From NCBI GenBank assembly GCA_012842085.1, contig DUTM01000006.1, positions 151,173 to 215,172 on the forward strand: a stretch of 64,000 nt of DNA, in the 5' to 3' direction. Below the pieces are notes generated by a model. The model was given only the letters and a program-made list of their open reading frames with translations, had not been told where the DNA came from and made no database searches. Below, one piece after another: positions 57,202-64,000 of the stretch. Each line of letters begins with the position of its first letter. Position 1 is the first letter of the stretch. The translations under genes were made by a program, and so were the position numbers. The stretch is from Mycobacteriales bacterium. GTDB lineage: Bacteria > Actinomycetota > Actinomycetes > Mycobacteriales > Mycobacteriaceae.

Positions 57202-57930
57202 TTGAGTAGCTCTAAAAAAGGTAAAAAAGGCGAGAAAGCACCCCGGTTAGGCATCATGGGTGGTACTTTCGACCCTATTCACCATGGACACTTGGTGGCT
57301 GCTAGTGAAGTGGCAGCCCGCTTCGATCTGGACGATGTAGTCTTCGTCCCCACTGGTGAACCCTGGCAAAAACGGGGCAGAAGAGTAAGCTCCGGCGAGG
57401 ACCGGTACCTGATGACCGTCATCGCCACTGCCTCCAACCCCCGTTTCTCCGTCAGCCGCTGCGATATTGATAGAACAGGTCCCACCTACACTATCGATAC
57501 CCTCCGTGACATGCAGGAACAGCACCCAGATGCGGAGCTCTACTTCATCACTGGGGCGGACGCTCTGATGAAGATTGTCACGTGGCAAGATTGGGAAGAC
57601 CTTTTCTCAAAAGCACACTTCGTCGGTGTTACGCGCCCCGGATACACTATTGACGAAGAGCTTTATGAGAAGCTCCCGAAAGACAAAGTGAAACTACTCG
57701 AAATACCGGCACTGGCAATCTCCTCCACGGAATGCCGACGTCGGACTGAAGAGGGTTTACCGGTCTGGTACCTCGTCCCCGATGGGGTAGTCCAATATAT
57801 TGCTAAACGGAACCTCTACCGGCCAGATGATGAACGCCGCGTGGATGGTACCGCACCGTCAACCGCTCCCGTCCCTGTCCCTCCAGACGCCTACACTTCC
57901 CCCGAAAAAGAAGAAAAGGAGAATGCGTGA
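57202..57930 (+). CDS. nadD: nicotinate-nucleotide adenylyltransferase
   Basis: A 242-residue enzyme converting NaMN and ATP to NaAD, so it acts after PncB in NAD synthesis. [12 protein letters not shown] carries the HxGH motif and ISSTECRRR the ISSTxxR motif. TTG at 57202 is chosen because AAGGAG lies 9 bases upstream; the frame extends back into proA without a better start. The C-terminus has a Pro-rich charged tail. The rsfS GTG overlaps the stop. Confidence 0.94.
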   Translation: MSSSKKGKKGEKAPRLGIMGGTFDPIHHGHLVAASEVAARFDLDDVVFVPTGEPWQKRGRRVSSGEDRYLMTVIATASNPRFSVSRCDIDRTGPTYTIDTLRDMQEQHPDAELYFITGADALMKIVTWQDWEDLFSKAHFVGVTRPGYTIDEELYEKLPKDKVKLLEIPALAISSTECRRRTEEGLPVWYLVPDGVVQYIAKRNLYRPDDERRVDGTAPSTAPVPVPPDAYTSPEKEEKENA

Positions 57931-58328
57931 CCGCACACGCTGAAGCCCTACGAACCGCTCAAATCGCCGCTGAAGCCGCCGACGAGAAACAAGCTGAAGA
58001 CATAAAAATAATTGACGTGTCGGGTCGGCTCGCCATTACCGACTGTTTCGTTATCGCCTCGGCCGACAACGAACGCAAAGTGAACGCCATTGTGGATGGC
58101 ATTGAAGAAAGTTTGCTGAATGCCGGCATCAAAGCCAAGCGGCGTGAAGGTAATAAAGACGGCCGTTGGGTGCTCCTCGACTATATTGACGTCATTGTGC
58201 ATGTTCAGCACTCCGACGAGCGCGAATTCTACGGGTTGGATAGCCTCTGGAAAGACTGTCCCACCATCAGCCTGAACCCTGCCGAAGAGGCAGACACTGC
58301 AGAAGAGGAAGGGGAGGCTGACGAGTGA
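57927..58328 (+). CDS. rsfS: ribosomal silencing factor RsfS
   Basis: A 133-residue RsfS/Iojap protein that binds L14 and blocks subunit joining during starvation. Motifs [20 protein letters not shown] and [29 protein letters not shown] (for example [20 protein letters not shown]) match the family. A short acidic tail follows. GTG start overlaps the nadD stop, and its own stop overlaps the GTG of gpgP. Confidence 0.95.
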   Translation: MTAHAEALRTAQIAAEAADEKQAEDIKIIDVSGRLAITDCFVIASADNERKVNAIVDGIEESLLNAGIKAKRREGNKDGRWVLLDYIDVIVHVQHSDEREFYGLDSLWKDCPTISLNPAEEADTAEEEGEADE

Positions 58329-59053
58329 AGCGTCGGCTGATCCTGCTTCGGCATGGGGAAACCCAATACAATATCGAGCGGCGCATGCAGGGCCAGCTTG
58401 ATATTGAGCTGACCGAAAACGGAAAAGAACAGGCCCGCAAAGTAGCTCCCGTCATCGCCGCCCAGAAACCATTCGCTATCTACAGTTCGGATTCCAGCCG
58501 GGCCGCAGTGACAGCACGGGCAGTTGGGGAGCTGGCGGGGGTTGAGGTGCAGCTCGACAAAAGACTCCGTGAAACAGACATGGGGGAGTGGGCTGGGCTG
58601 CCCCACACGGAGGTGGAGGAAGGCTGGCCGGGGCAACGCCTCAAATGGCGCGCCACCCCAACATATGCCCCACCTGGAGGAGAAAACCGCATTGAGCTGG
58701 CGGAACGAGTCGCAGAGCTGGTGCGGGAGCTGATCCCGAAACATCCAGAATGGGGAGAAGACGACAGGCCCCTGTTGTTGGTGTCGCATGGCGGAACAAT
58801 CTGCGCTTTGGCGGCCGCACTGCTCGATTTTCCGCTGCAGAACTATGCGCTACTGTCCGCAATTGGCAATACCGCATGGGCGCAGCTGACGGAATGGCCC
58901 GCATATGTGACCGACGCGGAACTGGACGCTGACCCGCTCACCGCCGGGCCACGCCACCGTGCCGTCGACCCCATCCACCCCGGATACCAGTGGCGTCTAG
59001 ACATTTGGAACAACACGGCGCACCTTTCAGAAGAGCCTATTGTGTGGAGATAG
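58325..59053 (+). CDS. gpgP: glucosyl-3-phosphoglycerate phosphatase (GpgP), histidine phosphatase
   Basis: A 242-residue branch 1 histidine phosphatase. The phosphohistidine motif LLRHGETQYN is at residues 7-16 and the second catalytic His in LLVSHGGTICAL. The position between rsfS and octT matches Rv2419c, which removes phosphate from glucosyl-3-phosphoglycerate in methylglucose lipopolysaccharide synthesis. GTG start overlapping rsfS by 4 bases. The broad phosphoglycerate-mutase-like fold alone would not fix the substrate; context does. Confidence 0.87.
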   Translation: MKRRLILLRHGETQYNIERRMQGQLDIELTENGKEQARKVAPVIAAQKPFAIYSSDSSRAAVTARAVGELAGVEVQLDKRLRETDMGEWAGLPHTEVEEGWPGQRLKWRATPTYAPPGGENRIELAERVAELVRELIPKHPEWGEDDRPLLLVSHGGTICALAAALLDFPLQNYALLSAIGNTAWAQLTEWPAYVTDAELDADPLTAGPRHRAVDPIHPGYQWRLDIWNNTAHLSEEPIVWR

Positions 59054-59058
59054 CGCAG

Positions 59059-59841
59059 ATGGATAACAGCACCCCACAATCCACTTCTGTAGCCGCCTAC
59101 GACATCTCCGCAGAACACACCCACGACCGGCTACTGGTTTTCGGGGATTCGCTGAGTTTCTATGGCCCCAAAGGCGCCCTCCCGCCCTCCCATGAAGGGA
59201 TCTGGCCAGTGAAAACTGCTGCTGCACTGGGGCTCAAACTGGAGCTTTTTGCGCAGGCAGGGTGGACGACGCGCCACGCCTGGTGGGAGATGACCCGCGA
59301 TCCACGCGTGTGGGAAGCAATCGCAGGTGCGGCAGCAATTGTGATTGCCGTCAACACCATGGATTCGATGCAGTCACCGCTCCCCACTGCGATCCGGGAA
59401 AACATTAAGCATATTCGCCCCGCCCGGCTGCGCCGCTGGATTCGCAAAAAATATGTTGCACTCCAACCCAAACTGGCACCCCACACCCCTTTCACCGCAC
59501 TACCAACACACCTCACGCAGGACTACCTGGAGCGGTTACGGAAAGCCATAAAAACAGTTCGCCCGGATGTGCCACTGCTGGTGACGTTACCTGCCCAGAC
59601 CTATGCCGAAACCTATGGCTACGCCCACCCCGGCCGTGCCACCACCGCGGTTACTGTCGCTGAATGGGCTGCAGCACATGGGATTCCCACTGTGGACCTG
59701 TACGACTTCACCCAACACGATGTTGAGGGAGCGCTGGGCAATCCCGACGGAATGCATTGGGGATTCGATGTTCATACCACGGTGGCAGAAGCGATCACCG
59801 AGGCTCTCCAAAAAGTCCTCAACACTCCACAAAAACCCTAA
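59059..59841 (+). CDS. octT: SGNH-hydrolase-fold octanoyltransferase (OctT-like)
   Basis: A 260-residue SGNH-fold protein. The nucleophile motif is LVFGDSLSFYG, with later blocks AVNTMDSM and NPDGMHWGFDVH, where the Asp-His pair lies. It matches the Rv2418c position and type, the diglucosylglycerate octanoyltransferase that primes methylglucose lipopolysaccharides. With gpgP next to it, the host probably makes these polysaccharides, which bind fatty acyl-CoAs. GGAGA is 8 bases before the ATG at 59059. Confidence 0.85.
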   Translation: MDNSTPQSTSVAAYDISAEHTHDRLLVFGDSLSFYGPKGALPPSHEGIWPVKTAAALGLKLELFAQAGWTTRHAWWEMTRDPRVWEAIAGAAAIVIAVNTMDSMQSPLPTAIRENIKHIRPARLRRWIRKKYVALQPKLAPHTPFTALPTHLTQDYLERLRKAIKTVRPDVPLLVTLPAQTYAETYGYAHPGRATTAVTVAEWAAAHGIPTVDLYDFTQHDVEGALGNPDGMHWGFDVHTTVAEAITEALQKVLNTPQKP

Positions 59842-59910
59842 CTGGGGATAACCCCACCGGTTGAGAGCACTCCCGGATGGGGCTCTCCACAAGACACTTA
59901 CAGTGGGCGC

Positions 59911-60531
59911 ATGCCTCACACCACTACCAAAAGTGCACAAATAGCTGTTTACCCGACGGGGTCCGAAAACTGGCACTCCAGCGGATGGGACCACACCCCA
60001 CTCAATACCAGTGCCGGTGCCTGCGCCACCTCCAGCTCCAGGGCTGTCGCCAGCACAGCTCGCGACCGAATCACCCACTGGTGGAGCACTATGAACACCC
60101 TCCAATTGCGGGGCTTCATTATTGCAATATCGCTAGTGGCTGCGCTTTCCCTGCTGGGGCTCATCGGACAGTATTGGCTCTTTACTGCCAGCGACCAGAA
60201 TGTTCCCCTCGCTGCTGCACCCACTGCAGCCACCAGCACCGTCACCACCACCATTAACGCCGCCCCGCAGCCAGGCAACACAGGCACTGCAGGCAACACA
60301 GGCACTGCAGCCACCGCCGCTGCGCCTGCCACCAGCGACGGAAAAATAAACATCAACCAGGCCAGCGAAACAGAGCTCACCCAACTACCTGGGGTGGGGC
60401 CCGCCACCGCTGCAGCCATCATCAGTTTTCGAGAAACCCACGGACAATTCCAGAACGTAGACGAACTACTAGCTGTCGACGGGATCGGTAATGGAAAACT
60501 CTCCAAAATACGGGACTACGCCACCGTCTAA
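59911..60531 (+). CDS. comEA: ComEA-type helix-hairpin-helix DNA-binding protein
   Basis: A 206-residue protein for DNA uptake. One membrane helix (FIIAISLVAALSLLGLIGQYWL, about 68-90) is followed by an Ala/Thr/Gly linker with a NTGTAGNTGTA repeat. The C-terminal HhH domain (about 145-206; INQASETELTQLPGVGPATAAAI) completes it. ATG 60091, with GGAG 4 bases upstream, is a strong alternative start that puts the membrane helix at the N-terminus; the upstream 60 residues could be leader sequence. comEC overlaps the 3' end by 41 bases. Confidence 0.88.
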   Translation: MPHTTTKSAQIAVYPTGSENWHSSGWDHTPLNTSAGACATSSSRAVASTARDRITHWWSTMNTLQLRGFIIAISLVAALSLLGLIGQYWLFTASDQNVPLAAAPTAATSTVTTTINAAPQPGNTGTAGNTGTAATAAAPATSDGKININQASETELTQLPGVGPATAAAIISFRETHGQFQNVDELLAVDGIGNGKLSKIRDYATV

Positions 60532-62314
60532 AACCACCGGCTACAGCGTCACCCGTCCCCACAACCCCATACACGACATTCGCCTCATCATCCCCGCACT
60601 CTACCTTTGGGGAATGACCATTACGGTTCTTCACACGGGCGTCACCGGACTGATTGCCTACAATGCCGTCCTCATTGGGCTGAGTATTTTGGGTGCCGGC
60701 ATCACACTGTGGAAAACTCGCTCCGCGCAGCCCCACAAACTGGCGCTAATACTCCTCCCGCTTCTCATCACCAGCCTTGCCGGCAGCCTCAACCTGGGGC
60801 TGCGACTCCCACTAGCGATCCAGGTAACAGCAGGTGACGTCGCAGAAGTGAAAGGCAAAATCATTACCCGCCCCACCACCTATCCCACCCCCTATCCGAA
60901 CACCCGGGGAGAACGCACCAGATACTTACTCTCCTCCCCGCAAGGAGAAATCACCCTCATTAAACGGGGTGAACAGCCTTCCGGATTCGTCCCCGGAGCC
61001 ACTGTCACAGTGCTCGCCAAAAACATTGAACCTCCCACACATCAACTTTCCCAAGGCGAATGGAATCTCATCACTGTGCGCAGCGTTGGCAAAACCCGGG
61101 GAGTGTGGCGCCTCTCCAACGCCATCTACAGGCGGTGGGACAACGCCCTAAACATCGCCGAACAAGGAAAGCTCTACACCCCCGACACGCACGCACTTGC
61201 GCGCGGCCTCACCATAGGGGACACCTCCGGGCTAAGCTTCCCCAAAAGAGACGCCTACCGGGCAGCCGGACTATCCCACCTCACAGCCGTCAGTGGTGCC
61301 AATGTTGCTTTCCTCCTCATCTTTGTGGGAACCCTCCTGCGCCACCAGACACCCCGCCGAAAAGCCGCAGCCAGCATCAGCCTGCTGCTTGTTTTTGTGG
61401 CGGTGGTCGGGCCCGAACCATCAATTCTGCGGGCCGCCGTCAGCGGATCCGTAGGGGTGCTCGCACTCTATCTAGGACATCGCAAACAAGCCCTCCCCGC
61501 ACTCGGAGCCGGCATAATACTGCTCCTGTTTCTGCGCCCCAGCTTCGCAGTTAGCCCCGGATTCGTGCTCTCCGTAGTCGCCACCACCGGCCTCATCTTG
61601 GGAGCGCGGCCCCTCAACACCCTACTGCAGGCCCAACACGTACCCACATATCTCGCCGATATTCTGGCGGTAAGTATCACCGCACACCTCGTCACCACCC
61701 CACTCACCGCCTACTTTTTCGGAACCATAAGTACCCTCGGCATCATCGCAAACATACTGGTGGCACCACTCATGCCCATCATCACCGCAGCCGGACTCAT
61801 CGGAATCACACTCAGCTGCATCAACCCACTAGTAGGGGCAGTGGCTGCAGCGGCCGCATGGCCAGCAGTCCGCTGGGTAGACCTTGTCGGCACCATATTC
61901 GGCAGCGGCACATGGAGCCAGATTATCCTTCCCCCAGGTGCAGTAAGCGCACTGCTGGTGACGGCAGTAGTCGCCACAGTTGTGCTATGCGTAACGGCAC
62001 CCAAAACCCTTACCATGTTGGCCATCCTGCTCGTGGTGGGAAGTGGCGTCACCACCTGGCACGCACTCGCACAAGCCCCGGCCACACACTGCCTCACAGC
62101 CGACCCTACAACCACAGTCGAAATACCCTACCCGTTACCCGCCAGCCAACTCGCCGAACTGCCACCCGCCACCCTCTACATCCAGCGCACCAGCACACCC
62201 CAAAAACGCCCCATACTCACCCCCAATGGAATACCAGTATTACGGCTCCCACCAGGAGAAACATTAACGCAAGGCAAAGATGGCAGGATTTGTGCCACCC
62301 GCATGGCACTATAG
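60491..62314 (+). CDS. comEC: ComEC/Rec2-type competence membrane protein, lacking the MBL domain
   Basis: A 607-residue membrane channel protein. About ten hydrophobic helices surround the competence domain (LTIGDTSGLSF, AGLSHLTAVSGANVAFLLIF, LRAAVSGSVGVLAL). In many bacteria a metallo-beta-lactamase-like nuclease domain follows; here the protein ends about 120 residues after the last helices without HxHxDH, so it is the short version. Overlaps comEA by 41 bases. With comEA it suggests a DNA uptake pathway, though other components are not in this window. Confidence 0.88.
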   Translation: MENSPKYGTTPPSKTTGYSVTRPHNPIHDIRLIIPALYLWGMTITVLHTGVTGLIAYNAVLIGLSILGAGITLWKTRSAQPHKLALILLPLLITSLAGSLNLGLRLPLAIQVTAGDVAEVKGKIITRPTTYPTPYPNTRGERTRYLLSSPQGEITLIKRGEQPSGFVPGATVTVLAKNIEPPTHQLSQGEWNLITVRSVGKTRGVWRLSNAIYRRWDNALNIAEQGKLYTPDTHALARGLTIGDTSGLSFPKRDAYRAAGLSHLTAVSGANVAFLLIFVGTLLRHQTPRRKAAASISLLLVFVAVVGPEPSILRAAVSGSVGVLALYLGHRKQALPALGAGIILLLFLRPSFAVSPGFVLSVVATTGLILGARPLNTLLQAQHVPTYLADILAVSITAHLVTTPLTAYFFGTISTLGIIANILVAPLMPIITAAGLIGITLSCINPLVGAVAAAAAWPAVRWVDLVGTIFGSGTWSQIILPPGAVSALLVTAVVATVVLCVTAPKTLTMLAILLVVGSGVTTWHALAQAPATHCLTADPTTTVEIPYPLPASQLAELPPATLYIQRTSTPQKRPILTPNGIPVLRLPPGETLTQGKDGRICATRMAL

Positions 62315-62318
62315 AAGA

Positions 62319-63278
62319 GTGAACGCTTTGCAACTCATCCTCGGTGAAGAAGACTTCCTCATTGACCGCACCATCAACACTATTGTGGCGGCGGTCCGTG
62401 ACTCCATGGAAGAAAACCCCGACGACCTGCCGGTCACCACACTACGGGCAGGGGAAGTAACCTCCGCCGAGATCGCAGAGCTCTTGAGCCCCTCCCTCTT
62501 CGCAGAAGACCGCGTGGTGGTGCTCCGTGACGCCCACCAAGCAGGAAAAGAACCAGCCCAAATAATCGCCGACACAGTCCAGTCACCTGTGCCGGGCATC
62601 GTCCTGGTGGTTGTCCATAGTGGTGGGGGTCGCGCGAAAAGCCTTGTGAAGACGTTGCGAGCAGCCGGTGCGGAAGTGACTGAATGCCCGAAAGTAACCA
62701 AGTTTTCGGAACGCGAAGACTTCGTGAGCAATGAATTTCGCCACCACAATGTGCGCCCCACGGCTGACACCGTCCACGCCTTACTGGATGCCGTTGGGAG
62801 AGACCTGCGGGAACTTTCCTCAGCAGTGTCCCAACTGGTGTCCGACACTGGCGGGAAGGTAAGCCCCGACACGGTGCGCAAATATTATGCAGGTAAAGCA
62901 GACGTGACCGGCTTCCAAGTGGCTGACAAAACACTAGCTGGTGATACCGCGGGAGCGTTGGAAGCACTGCGGTGGGCACTCGTCGGTGGCCTTCATCCGG
63001 TACCGATCGCGGATGCTTTGGGGGACTCGGTTCTTACCCTTGCCCGCATTGGTTCACTGGGCCGCGTTGATCCCTATAGCTCCGCCCGGGAACTTGGTAT
63101 GCCGCCCTGGAAAATCAAAAAAACACAGCAGCAGTTGCGGGGCTGGGATGCGCGTCGGCTAGCGCGTGCAGTGCAGATTTGTACTCAGCTGAATGGGGAT
63201 GTGAAGGGGCAATCCGCCGACGCCGAATATGCGTTGGAGAAAGCCGTGCGCCAAGTATCAGAATTAGCGAACGGCTAA
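62319..63278 (+). CDS. holA: DNA polymerase III subunit delta
   Basis: A 319-residue clamp-loader delta subunit. LILGEEDFLIDRTI near the N-terminus, LFAEDRVVVLRDA and the C-terminal collar domain (PPWKIKKTQQQLRGW) fit HolA. GTG 62319 is chosen; the frame is open upstream through the end of comEC. It follows comEC by 4 bases, as in mycobacteria. Convergent with rpsT. Confidence 0.93.
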   Translation: MNALQLILGEEDFLIDRTINTIVAAVRDSMEENPDDLPVTTLRAGEVTSAEIAELLSPSLFAEDRVVVLRDAHQAGKEPAQIIADTVQSPVPGIVLVVVHSGGGRAKSLVKTLRAAGAEVTECPKVTKFSEREDFVSNEFRHHNVRPTADTVHALLDAVGRDLRELSSAVSQLVSDTGGKVSPDTVRKYYAGKADVTGFQVADKTLAGDTAGALEALRWALVGGLHPVPIADALGDSVLTLARIGSLGRVDPYSSARELGMPPWKIKKTQQQLRGWDARRLARAVQICTQLNGDVKGQSADAEYALEKAVRQVSELANG

Positions 63279-63290
63279 ATGCGCAACAAA

Positions 63291-63326
63291 AAACGCCGGT
63301 CAATTCGCTGACCGGCGTTTTCTTAT
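63291..63326. terminator. bidirectional terminator between holA and rpsT
   Basis: AAAACGCCGGTCA-N6-TGACCGGCGTTTT, perfect 13-base stem with A/T runs on both sides. Confidence 0.9.
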
Positions 63327-63333
63327 GCTCGAG

Positions 63334-63594
63334 TTAGAGGGAGTTCACGGTTTGAGCCATAGCGGACTTCTTGTTGGCCGCCTGGTTTTTGTGAATGGTG
63401 CCCTTGCTAACAGCCTTGTCTAGGCTGCGGCTTGCGACGCGTAGAAGTTCAGCGGCCTTCTCCTTGTCGCCAGCTTCAGCAGCCTCACGGAAGGCGCGAA
63501 TATCAGTACGCAGAGCAGACTTGATTGCCTGGTTGCGAAGACGGGCACGCTCGTTGGTGCGATTCCGCTTCTTCTGGGACTTGATGTTTGCCAC
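63334..63594 (-). CDS. rpsT: 30S ribosomal protein S20
   Basis: An 86-residue S20. It starts with GTG ([20 protein letters not shown]) and ends with the usual [20 protein letters not shown] block that binds 16S rRNA. AGAGG is 7 bases before the GTG at 63594. The longer frame to 63714 adds unrelated residues. Confidence 0.96.
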   Translation of the reverse strand: MANIKSQKKRNRTNERARLRNQAIKSALRTDIRAFREAAEAGDKEKAAELLRVASRSLDKAVSKGTIHKNQAANKKSAMAQTVNSL

Positions 63595-63770
63595 GTGGAA
63601 ACCTCTGTAAGTTGTTGAATACGGACTTGAATGTTTAGGGACTGCGGCGCGTGTGCCCCGGGGCAGTTCACTCGGCCACGATCCTGACGAAAAGTCACCG
63701 GGTGCGCTACGCAATCATCGAAAGTACAGCTTAGCAAAGAAACTGCATCACTCAAAAAGAAGAATAGTGG

Positions 63771-64000
63771 CTACTTCCAGCCATAGTCAGTGCGTAGACG
63801 CTCCGCGACCTTATCGAATCGCTCCTTATCCAGTACCGCGCCTTCCCGTCGAATACCCTGTTCGGGCACCTCTAGGACACGATCCAGGCGCACATAACTC
63901 ACCCGTCCGCGGCTATCCCAAGTACCTTTACCCAGCCCATGTTGTCTTCCCAGAGCCACCGCGCCGATGATCCCCACTGGTTGAGGCTGGGTAAAGGTAC
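63771..64000 (-). CDS. PemK/MazF-like protein, C-terminal fragment (5' end outside window)
   Basis: 76 codons are open from the right edge to TAG at 63771. The visible part (GIIGAVALGRQHGLGKGTW, GRVSYVRLDRVLEVPEQGI, REGAVLDKERFDKVAERL, then DYGWK) looks like the C-terminal half of the PemK/MazF-like protein often found beside rpsT in Corynebacteriales. Without the N-terminal half neither the catalytic residues nor a partner antitoxin can be seen. It may be a housekeeping relative rather than a toxin. Confidence 0.5.
   Translation of the reverse strand, partial: TFTQPQPVGIIGAVALGRQHGLGKGTWDSRGRVSYVRLDRVLEVPEQGIRREGAVLDKERFDKVAERLRTDYGWK

Overview
The window looks like a chromosomal segment from a small-genome member of the Corynebacterineae/Mycobacteriales with medium-high GC. 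The inference rests on gene order and lineage-specific genes. These include dinG-pncB-murI-cyclic-nucleotide phosphodiesterase-rph-rdgB, an orn/CmrA (mycolate reductase) pair, and ssb-like/ettA. They also include a mycothiol-dependent nitroreductase next to rpiB, tig-clpP1-clpP2-clpX, valS-folC-ndk-rne-rplU-rpmA-obg-proB, and proA-nadD-rsfS-gpgP-octT-comEA-comEC-holA-rpsT. All of these follow the Mycobacterium/Corynebacterium layout. Lawsonella or a close relative is my best guess; no rRNA is present to test it.

Layout. 1-6190: DinG helicase (cut by the left edge), nicotinate phosphoribosyltransferase, glutamate racemase, then a phosphodiesterase-rph-rdgB operon. 6250-10930: tRNA-Leu, small exported proteins (one excalibur), Bcp peroxiredoxin, DUF3618 protein, an SPW membrane protein coupled to a lipoprotein L,D-transpeptidase, tRNA-Lys, CsbD and tRNA-His. 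11000-18340: oligoribonuclease, CmrA, an exported HNH nuclease, an exported repeat protein, tRNA-Arg, an SSB-like protein, EttA, a thioesterase and an orphan DNA methyltransferase, convergent with PepN (18319-20979). 21378-24602: a compact four-gene operon with split transketolase, an SCP2-like protein and a VOC protein. 24761-31306: nitroreductase, rpiB, a long exported protein broken by a frameshift, PepP, a small exported protein, tRNA-Gly and tRNA-Pro. 31353-48787: trigger factor, Clp protease, malate dehydrogenase, ValS, FolC with a long acidic N-terminus, Ndk, RNase E, L21, L27, Obg and ProB. 48839-53248: three tandem Tat-exported metallophosphoesterases. 53465 to the end: YibE/F protein, ProA, NadD, RsfS, the methylglucose-lipopolysaccharide genes gpgP and octT, competence genes, holA, rpsT and a partial PemK/MazF-like gene.

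The least explained parts are the metallophosphoesterase triplication, in which every copy has the same -10-like box exactly 6 bases before its ATG, and the transketolase/SCP2/VOC operon. Next come the frameshifted exported protein, the FolC extension, and several strong inverted repeats in leaders (before mdh, before rne, before the phosphodiesterase). Several genes show a TANNNT box 6-7 bases before the start codon, as expected for leaderless mRNAs, which are common in this order. No IS element, prophage, CRISPR array or rRNA was found.
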